A DNA stretch of 64,000 nucleotides from Thermoplasmata archaeon (GTDB lineage: Archaea > Thermoplasmatota > Thermoplasmata > Lutacidiplasmatales > UBA184), in the NCBI GenBank assembly GCA_021798415.1, contig JAJZGO010000001.1, forward strand, positions 26,229 to 90,228, given 5' to 3'. Made by a program: the position numbers and the translations under genes. Numbering within the stretch: position 1 is the first letter of the stretch; every line of letters begins with the position of its first letter. The notes beneath the pieces are model-generated. The model saw nothing but the letters and a program-made list of their open reading frames with translations. It did no database searches and was not told where the DNA came from. This document shows, piece after piece, positions 1-8,240 of this stretch.

Positions 1-756
1 GGCGTCTACACAACGAGCGCCGGAAACATGGCCCAGGCGCTCGCGTGGCACGCCCGACGACTCGGCATACCCTGTACCGCGATCGTGCCGGAGACCGCCC
101 CCGAGATCAAGCTGGCCGGGATCCGCCGCCACGGCGCGAAGATCATCCAGCTGCCGTGGGAGGGCGTCTGGGATGTCATGACGGAAGGGCGATACGAACC
201 CCTGCGGGAGCTGCTCTACGTCCCGCCGTTCAACAGCGATGAGATGATCGCTGGGAACGGCACGGCCGGCTTGGAGATCTTCGAGGACCTCCCCGAGACC
301 AAGAGGGTCTACGTCCCCCTCGGAGGAGGGGGTCTCATCGCGGGAGTCGCCGCCGCGTTACGGGCATTGGGGCCGCAGATCGAGGTGGTCGCCTGTGAAT
401 CGGAGGCCGCCGCTCCTTTTGCCGCCTCCCTCAGGGCGGGGAAGGCGACGGAAGTGACCCGAACCCCGAGCTTTGTGGACGGAATCGGCGCCCGAAACGT
501 CCTGCCCGAGATGTGGGACCGTCTCTTCGGGCTGGTGAGGAGCTCTCGAGTCCTCAAACTGGAGCAGATCGCCTCGGCCGTCCGGCACTGCTTCGAGTAC
601 CACCACATCGTCGTCGAGGGCGCCGGGGCCGCGTCGGTCGCCGCCGCCCTATCGGATCCGGATCCGGGAGGACCCGCCGTCGCACTTGTGTCGGGCGGCA
701 ACCTCGACGCGGCGAAGCTGGTGGCAATTCTTCAGGGACACGTCCCAGGGGCGTAG
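1..756 (+). CDS. PLP-dependent threonine/serine dehydratase-like enzyme (5' end outside window)
   Basis: This is the C-terminal 251 residues of a fold-type II pyridoxal-phosphate enzyme of the threonine/serine dehydratase and racemase group, which removes ammonia from hydroxy amino acids to give 2-oxo acids. The reading frame is open from base 1, and the first codons give SAGN, the substrate-carboxylate loop that follows the missing PLP lysine. The phosphate-binding glycine loop LGGGGLIAG lies near residue 105, and a C-terminal VSGGN closes the PLP ring-nitrogen site. No ACT regulatory domain follows, so it resembles the short catabolic or racemase-type enzymes. The exact substrate cannot be decided because the N-terminal lysine motif is missing from the window. 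The next gene starts 329 bases downstream. Confidence 0.8.
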   Translation, partial: GVYTTSAGNMAQALAWHARRLGIPCTAIVPETAPEIKLAGIRRHGAKIIQLPWEGVWDVMTEGRYEPLRELLYVPPFNSDEMIAGNGTAGLEIFEDLPETKRVYVPLGGGGLIAGVAAALRALGPQIEVVACESEAAAPFAASLRAGKATEVTRTPSFVDGIGARNVLPEMWDRLFGLVRSSRVLKLEQIASAVRHCFEYHHIVVEGAGAASVAAALSDPDPGGPAVALVSGGNLDAAKLVAILQGHVPGA

Positions 757-1085
757 GCCCTCGTGCGAGCCGGTGGCCGCCCGAAGGGATGTCGACCCCG
801 GCGCGGCTGCCCGACGGCACCGCAGGTTGAGCGTCGTTGGGCTCATCCCTGTCTTCCAACGACTCTTGCGCCTTGGTCGAACGGGTCGTGCGCCCACTGT
901 GCCCGGGCGAACCCGCCGGCACGAGCATCCGTCGCGACCCGATCGGACGTTGCCGGTCAAGGTTCCCTCGTCCGCGCCGACCTCAAGTGCGCGGCTCGGC
1001 GCCGGGCACGGGTCCCGGCCAGTACGAACGGCCTTCGAACACTCCATATCGAAGCTCCCCTCTCGCACCGAGCGGCGACCCCCCG
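757..1085. other. Intergenic stretch, no gene recognised
   Basis: These 329 bases separate the dehydratase from the DUF1330 gene. Open frames exist on both strands because of the high GC content, but none shows a recognisable domain. A short AT-rich element, ccatatc near 1044-1050, is the only promoter candidate for the next gene and lies about 36-42 bases before its ATG. Confidence 0.4.
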
Positions 1086-1373
1086 ATGAGCGCGTACTTT
1101 GTCCTACAGATCGAGTGGACGAGCGATGAGGCCCGGAAGTCCTACATCCGCGGACTGGGGGAAATGATCGAGAAGCACGGAGGAGATTTCCTCCTCGCGT
1201 CACGGGACTACCGCGTGGTCGAGGGCGCGTGGAAACCGGGACTCTTCATCGTGATCAAGTTCCCCACGATGCAGGGATTGTTGGGTTGGTACGATTCGGA
1301 AGAGTACCGTCCCGTGCGTGAGCTCCGTCTCGAGCATTCCCATTCGGACGCGCTGATAGTGGAAGGGGACTGA
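1086..1373 (+). CDS. DUF1330 family protein
   Basis: This 95-residue protein matches the DUF1330 family of small dimeric alpha/beta-barrel (ferredoxin-like) proteins. It shows the typical opening AYFVLQIEW, a central GGDFLLASRDYRVVEG strand pair and the segment LFIVIKFPTMQGLLGWYDSEEYRP, which corresponds to the family's conserved 'FPS...a..wY.s.eY' region. Family members have no established catalytic role; the fold is shared with dimeric stress-response and monooxygenase-like proteins. The open frame extends upstream to 837, but homology to the family begins at the ATG at 1086, so the upstream part is treated as noncoding. No Shine-Dalgarno motif is visible. It appears to be a single-gene transcript. 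Confidence 0.8.
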   Translation: MSAYFVLQIEWTSDEARKSYIRGLGEMIEKHGGDFLLASRDYRVVEGAWKPGLFIVIKFPTMQGLLGWYDSEEYRPVRELRLEHSHSDALIVEGD

Positions 1374-2045
1374 ACCGGGACGACGCCCGTAGCTCACGCG
1401 CCCTTTGAGCCGTAGTGACCGGGGGTTGGGGACACTGGAACCGGCGGGCCGGCAAGTGGTTGCCGGCTTGTGGCAGCAGTGCAGAAGCAGGGATCGACAG
1501 CGACCCCTTCGCACCGGGTACTCGGCGGGCCACGTTACGAACGGGTCGAGAAGACTCCGTCCGCCCAGGAACCTTTCACCACTTTCGGAGTGATCGAGCC
1601 GTCTGCCTCAACACCGCCTTGGTCATGTGTCGCTGGCCGGTTCGCGTGTGGGCGGTGCATGCGCAAACCCGGCAATGTCCGTCCGGCCCGTGCAATCGCT
1701 TCGGGTGCATGCATCCTGCCGTCTCACAGTCCGTCGTCAAATCGACCTTCCTCCGAGCCGTTCATGGCGATGTGGTAGGCCGGGAGTGGCTAAAGCGCAT
1801 GCCCTACCGCCGGGACGTTCCCCGTGGGATCGCCGACGAGCGGCCGGAAGACCGCAATCGTGACTGCGAACAAGACCGAACCCGGTCTCGCGGCGAAGCC
1901 CGTGGCATCACCCCCAGAACCCGAGCGGGCCCTTGCGACGATCCCAAGGGAGGAAGGACCGCATGGGCCTCACCGACCCGGCCTCGCAGACGGAGGAGTT
2001 AACCGGCCGTCCGACATGAACCACGGCAGGGACCCGAAGGACTCG
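1374..2045. other. Long intergenic stretch, no gene recognised
   Basis: About 670 bases precede the epimerase. Frames are open across parts of it, including an in-frame extension of the epimerase from 1824, but the translations are low-complexity Arg/Pro/Ala-rich and match no family I recognise. A ggagga motif at 1992-1997 lies upstream of an alternative epimerase ATG at 2016. Confidence 0.35.
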
Positions 2046-2999
2046 ATGCCGACGACCGCCGTTGCCCGAGGCCGCTCCCGCGCGGGGAAGAGGGTCCTCG
2101 TGGTCGGTGCCACCGGCTTCCTGGGTCGGTCGGTAGTTCGAGACTTCTCGAGGGCCGGATACGATGTGCGAGGTCTCGTCCGGGACGCGGCGAAGGGTCC
2201 TCGCGTTCAAGAGGACGGAGGAACACCAGTGCTGGGGGACGTCTTGGACGTCCGGTCGCTCGAAGAAGCCGCGTCGGGTTGCTTCGGAGTGATCCACCTC
2301 GCGGCCAACCCACCGGCCGAGAGCGACACGGTCCGGGTCCGCGTGGAGGGCACCCGCAATATCGTGGAAGTCGCCAAACGGCGAGGAGTCGAACGCGTGG
2401 TGGTTGGTTCCGGTTACTGGGTCTACCGGGGGCAGTCCGAGCTCATCGACGAGGACTCCCCCGTCGATCCCCGGGGCGAGTCGCGGATCAACTACGATGC
2501 CGAGCGGACCGGCATGGCGGCGAACTCGCCCGGAGAGCTCGAAGTGCTCGTCGTGCGGCCGGGCATGGTCTACGGGAACGGGTCGTGGTTCCAGGGCGTC
2601 GCGGAAGCGATCCGGTCCGAGGAGTACCGGGTCGTGGGGGACGGTAATAACCGGTGGTCCTTCGTGGACCGGTGGGACGCCGGAACCGCGTTCCGCACCG
2701 TATTGGAATCGGGCGAGGCTGGAGGAGTTTACAACGTCGTGGACGGACATCCCGCCACCCTACGAGAGTTCACCGACTTCGTCGCAAAGCAGCTCGGGGT
2801 GCCGCCACCGGATTCGATCACGATGGAAGCGGCGGTCCGGGAGTTGGGCGATGCGGTGGCTCACCATCTCGCAGCGGACCGTCCCGCCTCGAACGGCAAA
2901 TTACGCCGACTGGGGTGGAGGCCCCGGGTCTCCAGCTATCGGGACGGGATCCCCGACTTGCTCCGGGAAGTGTTCCCCCGCGACCGTAGAACTCGGTAG
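2046..2999 (+). CDS. NAD(P)-dependent epimerase/dehydratase (extended SDR)
   Basis: This 317-residue protein is an extended short-chain dehydrogenase of the nucleoside-diphosphate-sugar epimerase type. Its Rossmann loop VGATGFLG lies near residue 20, the nucleotide-distal loop is VIHLAANPP near residue 90, and the strand RPGMVYGNG follows the active-site helix. The catalytic tyrosine region reads NYDAERTG, so the normal YxxxK lysine is replaced by arginine, which is unusual and may mean altered or lost dehydrogenase chemistry. I chose the ATG at 2046 because a gaagga motif lies a few bases upstream and little sequence precedes the Rossmann strand; an ATG at 2016 is possible. The substrate is unknown; the gene stands alone. 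Confidence 0.8.
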   Translation: MPTTAVARGRSRAGKRVLVVGATGFLGRSVVRDFSRAGYDVRGLVRDAAKGPRVQEDGGTPVLGDVLDVRSLEEAASGCFGVIHLAANPPAESDTVRVRVEGTRNIVEVAKRRGVERVVVGSGYWVYRGQSELIDEDSPVDPRGESRINYDAERTGMAANSPGELEVLVVRPGMVYGNGSWFQGVAEAIRSEEYRVVGDGNNRWSFVDRWDAGTAFRTVLESGEAGGVYNVVDGHPATLREFTDFVAKQLGVPPPDSITMEAAVRELGDAVAHHLAADRPASNGKLRRLGWRPRVSSYRDGIPDLLREVFPRDRRTR

Positions 3000-3600
3000 G
3001 GGGCCGGGCCCGCCTCGCGAACTCGCGGTCAGCTTTCGAGCTACCGAGGCCGCGGTAAAGGGGGTCGCCTCGACCGAGCCTACTGGAATCCCCGACGGAG
3101 AACGTCGGGATCCAGCGACTCCACGACGAGATGCGGGCGCATCCCACGATGGCTCGACCGTTCGGCTCGCTCGTGCACCTCAAGCTCGAGGAGTTCGCGG
3201 AGGAAGAACAGCGGATCCTTCGTCGGGGCCCAACGGAGAACGCGCGCATCCGAGACGCCCATCGTCATCGCCTCCGAGAGGCGGGGTCGTCGTGGGGCCC
3301 GTTCGCTGCCCGCGGGTGGGGACCTCCGTCCTCGCGTGGATCCATCCGATGGGGCGGGGATAGGATCCAGGAGATCCGTCGCGCGTCCACGGTTCGGTCT
3401 CTGACGGGGAGCGGACCCGGGGGACTGCGACGTACGTCCCGGGGTCAGCCCAGACACTCGGCCCACCGGGGGTTCGCCTGCCCAGAGGGCGAGGCCATGG
3501 GTATCTCAGCCGCGGCCCGACCGCGGGTCGCTGCGAAGTGCCCACCGTTTCACGACCTCGCGCAGGTTACATGTAGCCCTGGCGGGCTCGACCCCGGGCC
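3000..3600. other. Intergenic region containing a repeat copy and a doubtful small frame
   Basis: This 600-base gap contains the first copy of a 99-bp repeat (3338-3436). On the minus strand from 3268 to 3080 a 62-codon frame reads plausibly as protein, with LFFLRELLELEVHE and LVVESLDPDV segments, but I recognise no family and it may be a decayed gene. Nothing else is supported. Confidence 0.35.
3338..3436 (+). repeat. 99-bp direct repeat, copy A
   Basis: This segment is nearly identical to 4884-4982; by eye about 91 of 99 positions match. Both copies are on the same strand, begin at ggatcc and end at gcgacgtacg. Both start with codons for WI-(H/R)-PMGRG followed by TAG, so the repeat appears to be the 3' end plus terminal sequence of a formerly mobile gene. 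The two copies bracket the M29-like gene. Confidence 0.8.
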
Positions 3601-4710
3601 ATGCCGGAACTCCCCTCGCAGCTGCACCGAGACGCGGCCCGGAACATCGTGACCCGGTACCTCAAGATCCGCCCGGGAGAGAACGCGGTCATCGAGTCGT
3701 GGGACCACACGTTGCCGATAGCCACCGCGACGATCGACGAGATCCGTCGTGTGGGGGGCAAGACCCTCCACATCCACGAGGATGAGGACGCGTGGTGGCG
3801 CGCGATCGACCGTAAGCAGAGCAAGCTCCTCGGCAAGGCGAGCGCCCCCGAGTGGGCGGCATTGAAAGCCGCGGATGTGTACGTCCATTTCTGGGGCCCG
3901 GGAGACACCGACCGCATCGAGAAGACTCCGGAGAGGACGTTCGACGAGGCGTTCGCCTGGTTCTCACCCTGGTACCAGGCCGCCCGGAAGTCCGGGCTTC
4001 GCGGTGGCCGGGTGGCCATTGGGTTCGCGACGGAAGGACGGGCCAAGCAGTGGGGCTTGGACCGAGCGCGATGGGAAGAAAGCATCCTACGCGCGTGCAC
4101 CACCGACCCGGTGGAGACCGCCAAGAGCGGGGCACGGCTTTACAAGGCCCTCTCCCGCGGTAAGAAGGTACGGATCACCCACTCCAACGGAACCGACCTT
4201 GAGGTCGGTTTGGCCGGGGTTTCTCCGCGATTGCACGACGGGACGCCGCACCCGCGGGACAAGCGATACGGCCCGAGCGACATGCTGGCGCAGATTCCCG
4301 CCGGACGCATCGGCGTGGCCCTCGACTCGACGTCGGCAGAGGGGCGCCTCCACGCCAACCGCCGGACCAATATCTGGTGGTACTGGAGCGCCGGCGGAAC
4401 GTTCGACTTCGTTGACGGCAAGCTTACATCGTATTCCTTCGACAACGGAGAGGAAGAGTTTGCCCGTCAGTACAAGAAAGGCACGGCGGGCAGGGACCGC
4501 ACCGGCTCTCTCACCTTCGGGCTAAACCCGGCCGCGAAGGACGTTCCCAACTTGGAGAACGTCGAGCTCGGCTGCGTCTCCCTGGCGGTCGGGAGGAACC
4601 AGCATCTCAACGGCACCAACCGATCGAGCTTCATGAATTGGATCACGCTCGCCGGCTCAGAGGTTGCGATCGACGGGGCTCCCGTCATCCGAGCCGGAAA
4701 GCTAGTCTAG
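3601..4710 (+). CDS. M29 aminopeptidase-like protein with degenerate metal site
   Basis: This 369-residue protein has the length and layout of the thermophilic M29 aminopeptidases (AmpS/aminopeptidase T, COG2309), cytosolic dimers that use two metal ions to cleave N-terminal residues. The opening ARNIVTRYLKIRPGENAVIE and the middle NGTDLEVGL strand match the family. The ligand positions do not: where active enzymes have a PxGE motif this protein has IPAGRIG (Arg 236), and the C-terminal His/Tyr/His-Asp cluster is replaced by HLNGTNRSSFMNWITL and AIDG. I therefore infer that it is not a standard metallopeptidase and may be a binding or regulatory homologue. It lies between two copies of a 99-bp repeat, which suggests past transposition around it. 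The start is the first ATG fitting the family N-terminus. Confidence 0.75.
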   Translation: MPELPSQLHRDAARNIVTRYLKIRPGENAVIESWDHTLPIATATIDEIRRVGGKTLHIHEDEDAWWRAIDRKQSKLLGKASAPEWAALKAADVYVHFWGPGDTDRIEKTPERTFDEAFAWFSPWYQAARKSGLRGGRVAIGFATEGRAKQWGLDRARWEESILRACTTDPVETAKSGARLYKALSRGKKVRITHSNGTDLEVGLAGVSPRLHDGTPHPRDKRYGPSDMLAQIPAGRIGVALDSTSAEGRLHANRRTNIWWYWSAGGTFDFVDGKLTSYSFDNGEEEFARQYKKGTAGRDRTGSLTFGLNPAAKDVPNLENVELGCVSLAVGRNQHLNGTNRSSFMNWITLAGSEVAIDGAPVIRAGKLV

Positions 4711-4750
4711 GGCCGCAACCCCGAGCGGTGTTCGCCCTGGGGATCGGAAG

Positions 4751-4909
4751 GTGAAGCGGTCGGCGCGTCGGGCCAGGAAATACGCGCTCTTGTTCACGGA
4801 CGAGAGGCCGGCGGCCCGCGAGGTGATGCGGGCGCATCGGGGAAAGGACTTCGTGGAAGAGTACTTCCACCGAGATGCGGGGTGGATCCGTCCGATGGGG
4901 CGGGGATAG
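4751..4909 (+). pseudogene. C-terminal remnant of a DDE transposase (IS4/IS1634-like)
   Basis: The frame from GTG 4751 encodes 52 residues. The segment YALLFTDERPAAREVMRAHR followed by GKDFVEEYFHR resembles the C-terminal end of IS4/IS1634-type transposases, where a 'LfT' strand and a helix with the Y/R-K-x-x-V-E-x-x-F pattern carry the last catalytic glutamate. The first two catalytic aspartates and most of the enzyme are missing, so this is a remnant. Its last codons, WIRPMGRG and stop, lie inside repeat copy B. The assignment rests on a short motif and could be coincidental. Confidence 0.4.
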
Positions 4910-4982
4910 GATCCAGGACATCCGTCGCGAGTCCACGGTTCGGTCGCGGACGGGGGGCGGACCCGGGGGGTTGCGACGTACG
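4884..4982 (+). repeat. 99-bp direct repeat, copy B
   Basis: This is the partner of the repeat at 3338-3436, with about eight substitutions in 99 positions counted by eye. It contains the last codons of the transposase remnant and ends three bases before the stop codon of the minus-strand adenylate cyclase gene. It probably marks an element end. Confidence 0.8.
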
Positions 4983-4985
4983 GGC

Positions 4986-6935
4986 TTACTTCGGGGCCTG
5001 AACGGGTCGGCCGTACGTGGAAAGGAGCTCCACGAATCGCGGGTCTCTCCTCGCTCCCGCCAGCAGTGGAGACATTCGAATTCGCGCGGCCTGCATCGTA
5101 TGCGCCTTCGCTGAGGCGAACATCACTTCAAAAAACCGGTCGAGGTCGCCCAGGGCGTAGTGGATGAATCCGATCGACGACAGGCGCGCGTATCCCTCGT
5201 GAGAGGCCTCCCGGAGCTTCTCGATCGCTTTCGTCGCCGTGGCTCGATCCCCTTTCAGCGCGGCGAGGTATCCTCTGCAGAGGAGGGCGGGGTCGCTCGA
5301 CGGAGCGATGCGCTCGAGTTCCTTCACCATGAGTTCCGCTTGCTCGTAATCTCGCTTGAGCATGTAACAGTCCGCAAGCCCCCGGTAGGAGTCGACCGGG
5401 GACTCATCGATTTTCTGCTTCCAGTGTCTCATGGCATCATCGAGCCGGCCCGAGAAGAAGTAGGCGTTCCCCATCGATCGGATCGTTGGGGGCGAAAGAG
5501 GGTCCAGTCGGAACGCCTCTTCTGCCTGATCGACGTAGGCTTCGATGATCCCGAGGGACCCGGCAAGTGCTCCCAGTATAGTATGCGCCTGGGCCAAGTT
5601 GGGGTTCAACTCCAACGCCCTCCGCACTTCTCGGTCGAGGACGTCCGCCGGCTCGTCCGCCATGAACGCAATCTCGGCTCGCAAGCCATGCGCCTCGGCC
5701 AAGTCCGGGTCGATCGCGATGGCCCTTTCCGCGGCGGCCCTGCCGAAATTGCAGGCTTCGAGCCAGGACATGAGGTCTTCGTTGCCCAGCCCGATGTATG
5801 CGCGCGCCATGCCGGCGTACGCTCGCGCGAACGTCGGGTCGGTCTTGAGCGCCTTCTGGAAGAACTCGAGGGAGTGCCGCAACGAGCTCTCGTCGGTCTT
5901 CCACATCAACGATTGGCCCTGGAGATACAGGAGGTAGGCCTCGGTTTCGGTGGGCTTCTCGAGCTCGTGGGTCGGGGACTTTGCTATCTGAAGACCCCCC
6001 GGCAGGGCGGTCGCAACTTTCGTCGCGATGTCACCCTGAACGGCGAAGATGTCGTCGAGGTCATCGTCGTACTTCGCCGTCCAAAGATGTTCCTCGGTAG
6101 CCACGTCGATCACTTGGACCGTCACACGGATTCGGTTTGCCGACCGGCGGACGCTCCCTTCCACAACGGTCCCCACCCCAAGCTCCTTCCCGATTGCGGC
6201 GACCGTCTTCTCCGTCTTCTTGTAGCCGGTGACCGAAGTTCGGGCGATCACCTTCAGACCCGGGACCAGCGAGAGGTTCGCGATGAGCTCCTCGGTGAGG
6301 CCATCCGCGAAGTACTCATCGGACGGATCGGGACTGATGTTGGCGAAGGGGAGTACTGCGATGCGGTTCTTGTCCGCGGCACGCGAATCGTCCGCCCCCG
6401 GCCCGCCGTCACTATCCGTCCAGGGGAACACGACCCGATAGACGTCGATCGGGACTTGGATCCCTTTCATCGCTTTCGGTTGAACCTTCTCCAACTTCTC
6501 GGCTACCTTAGTTCGAACCTGTTCGAAGACAGCGCTCGACACACAGACGCCCCCGGGTTCGGCCAAGGGTTCGATCCGGGACGCGATGTTGACGGCATCT
6601 CCGAGGATGTCACTCCCATCTTGGACGACGTCCCCCAGATGAACCCCGATCCGGATCCGAATGGGAGCCTGACCCCCTTCTGAGTTCCGCTCGTAAATAC
6701 GACGCTGTATGTTTACCGCGCACTGCACGGCCCTGAGCGCGCTGTCGAACTCGACCAGGAAACCGTCGCCGGTCGATTTGATTTCCCGACCCTGGTGAAG
6801 GGCCAGGATGGGCCGGAGAAGGTCCACCTGTTGGCGAAGCGAGTCGAGGGCGCGCCCTTCGTTCGCCTGCGTGGACGACGTGAATCCCACCGTGTCGGTG
6901 AACATTACGGCAGCCAGACGGCGGCCCTGGGCCAC
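4986..6935 (-). CDS. Class III adenylate cyclase with TolB-like and TPR domains
   Basis: This 649-residue protein starts with a class III nucleotide cyclase domain (about 5-170). The full catalytic set is visible: metal aspartates D14 (MFTDTVGF) and D57 (STGDGF), adenine-selecting K53 and D109, and transition-state N116 and R120 (VNIASR). It should therefore make cyclic AMP from ATP. A spacer follows, then a TolB/FlgO-like domain (about 190-310, IAVLPFANISPDPSDEYFADGL) and at least six tetratricopeptide-like repeats to the C-terminus. This architecture is common in bacterial signalling proteins and less so in archaea. There is no transmembrane segment, so it is probably cytosolic. The GTG start at 6935 is supported by a TATA box 22-29 bases upstream. 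No receptor is adjacent, but a cyclic-nucleotide-binding pseudogene lies at 13.9 kb. Confidence 0.9.
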   Translation of the reverse strand: MAQGRRLAAVMFTDTVGFTSSTQANEGRALDSLRQQVDLLRPILALHQGREIKSTGDGFLVEFDSALRAVQCAVNIQRRIYERNSEGGQAPIRIRIGVHLGDVVQDGSDILGDAVNIASRIEPLAEPGGVCVSSAVFEQVRTKVAEKLEKVQPKAMKGIQVPIDVYRVVFPWTDSDGGPGADDSRAADKNRIAVLPFANISPDPSDEYFADGLTEELIANLSLVPGLKVIARTSVTGYKKTEKTVAAIGKELGVGTVVEGSVRRSANRIRVTVQVIDVATEEHLWTAKYDDDLDDIFAVQGDIATKVATALPGGLQIAKSPTHELEKPTETEAYLLYLQGQSLMWKTDESSLRHSLEFFQKALKTDPTFARAYAGMARAYIGLGNEDLMSWLEACNFGRAAAERAIAIDPDLAEAHGLRAEIAFMADEPADVLDREVRRALELNPNLAQAHTILGALAGSLGIIEAYVDQAEEAFRLDPLSPPTIRSMGNAYFFSGRLDDAMRHWKQKIDESPVDSYRGLADCYMLKRDYEQAELMVKELERIAPSSDPALLCRGYLAALKGDRATATKAIEKLREASHEGYARLSSIGFIHYALGDLDRFFEVMFASAKAHTMQAARIRMSPLLAGARRDPRFVELLSTYGRPVQAPK

Positions 6936-6956
6936 GAGGGTGGGATGGACTAGGAC

Positions 6957-6964
6957 GTATAAGC
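6957..6964 (-). promoter_or_regulatory. TATA box of the adenylate cyclase gene
   Basis: On the minus strand this reads GCTTATAC and lies 22-29 bases upstream of the GTG start, the spacing expected for a leaderless archaeal transcript. Confidence 0.6.
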
Positions 6965-7113
6965 ATGCGCACGAGGAGACTCAGGACGTGCGTCGCGCTC
7001 TCAGGGGTGGAACTCGACCCTTCGATCGCACACCTGCTTCGGCATTCCCGGTGGAACGGAGAAGCGCATCGGTTCGGCTTGCGGGCCGAATAGAGATCCC
7101 CGAGTCCAATCGT

Positions 7114-7593
7114 CTAAACCGGCCACGCGCGGCACTCAATGCCTCGGTCGTTGTGATTCCATCGAAGACGGTGAGGGTGAGGGCGGCGACCGTTGGACGA
7201 GGAAACCGCCTCGAGGACGAGCGGGATGGGGACAGACGCGTGGCGACGAGGCCGCGGTCCGCCCCGAGCACGACCTACTTCGAGGAAAGAGGGGGCGTAC
7301 ATGACGCGCCGATCGAGACCGTCCGAGACTTCATGCAAGAAGGCGAGGATTCCCACCCCAAGGCTCTCCGCGATACGCTTCGGAACATCGAGGCGATGGG
7401 GCCCCGAGCCCGGGACCGTTTTGCGAGTCCGACACTCCACCACGCCTCGCCGGTGGCTTCTGAAGTTGTCCCGGCTGCGTCCCCACATGGAGGCCCACTC
7501 GGCGCACCAGGTGTCGGCATCGCGGGCCGCAGGGAAGCGTGAGGAGACCTCACGACCCTCCGGAGTGACTCGAACGAATTCACTCAAAAGCAT
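7114..7593 (-). CDS. Doubtful hypothetical protein
   Basis: The interval between the cyclase and the alkyltransferase-like gene (6965-7775, about 800 bases) has no clear gene. This minus-strand frame of 159 codons is the best candidate. Its first part, with MLLSEFVRVTPEG, WCAEWASMWGRSRDNF and LGVGILAFLHEVSDG, has a natural amino-acid mix, and an AT-rich GATAGAAAG lies about 15-23 bases upstream of the first codons. The last 60 residues are Arg/Pro-rich and look noncoding. I do not recognise a family. It may be a decaying gene. Confidence 0.25.
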   Translation of the reverse strand: MLLSEFVRVTPEGREVSSRFPAARDADTWCAEWASMWGRSRDNFRSHRRGVVECRTRKTVPGSGPHRLDVPKRIAESLGVGILAFLHEVSDGLDRRVMYAPSFLEVGRARGGPRPRRHASVPIPLVLEAVSSSNGRRPHPHRLRWNHNDRGIECRAWPV

Positions 7594-7775
7594 CCTCGAG
7601 GTCTTTCTATCGCCTTCGCGTGTTCGGGCGTTGGCCAGAGTTTGGCGGGCGGGCCATCAAATGAACCTCGAGAAGGTTTGGGCCGACGCGGCGAGGGGCC
7701 GGTCGGATGGCGATGGGGGTCGGTCCGGGGGCGAAACGGTGACACGCCGGGGGACCCGGGAGAAGTGCGGCTGCC

Positions 7776-8135
7776 ATGGTAGCTAGGACCCGAGCTCGGC
7801 GGCCGGTGGGGAATCGAGGTTTGTCCGCGCTGGCCCGGCTGCGACGCGTTATCGCGAACGTGCCGCGAGGGAAGGTGATCACGTACGGCCAAGTGGCCGA
7901 TGCCGCTGGGATTCCGGGCGCCGCCCGTCTCACCGTGCGGGCGCTGTACCGGGGGGCCGACTTGCCTTGGCACCGGGTAGTGGCCGCGGGCGGCCGGATC
8001 GCCCTGACGGGAGACGACGGCCGGGAACAGCGCCTACGCCTGAGCGTGGAGGGCGTGGCTTTCCGAGGGGGCCGGGTCCGAATGGATCTCCACAACTGGA
8101 CCCCACGAATCCGTAGGGCGCATCGAGATCTGTAA
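7776..8135 (+). CDS. Alkyltransferase-like (ATL) DNA-repair protein
   Basis: This 119-residue protein is the DNA-binding domain of the O6-alkylguanine-DNA methyltransferase family. The helix-turn-helix region VPRGKVITYGQVADAAGIPGAARLTVRAL is followed by LPWHRVVAAGGRIAL. The alkyl-accepting cysteine of PCHR is replaced by tryptophan, the hallmark of ATL proteins. Known ATLs bind O6-alkylguanine without removing the alkyl group and flag the lesion for nucleotide excision repair. The N-terminus carries an extra basic stretch of about 20 residues. The start at ATG 7776 gives the family's usual length. It is probably transcribed alone; the next gene starts 105 bases later with its own promoter. 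Confidence 0.85.
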   Translation: MVARTRARRPVGNRGLSALARLRRVIANVPRGKVITYGQVADAAGIPGAARLTVRALYRGADLPWHRVVAAGGRIALTGDDGREQRLRLSVEGVAFRGGRVRMDLHNWTPRIRRAHRDL

Positions 8136-8205
8136 GCGGAACCGCGGTCCCGTAACGAGACTTCCGCCGGCAGCCACGCTAGCTGCAGCCGTTCTTCCCG
8201 GGGGC

Positions 8206-8215
8206 AATGAATTTA
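8206..8215 (+). promoter_or_regulatory. TATA-like element of the zinc-ribbon/LOR gene
   Basis: The AT-rich run aatgaattta sits 26-35 bases upstream of the ATG at 8241 within GC-rich DNA, consistent with a leaderless or very short leader transcript. Confidence 0.45.
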
Positions 8216-8240
8216 GGCCACATAGTTGCCAGTGGGTGGT

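Noticed and set aside
5160..6683. A 507-codon plus-strand frame antisense to the adenylate cyclase
   Set aside because: It has no domain and mirrors the codon structure of the real gene; high GC keeps antisense frames open.
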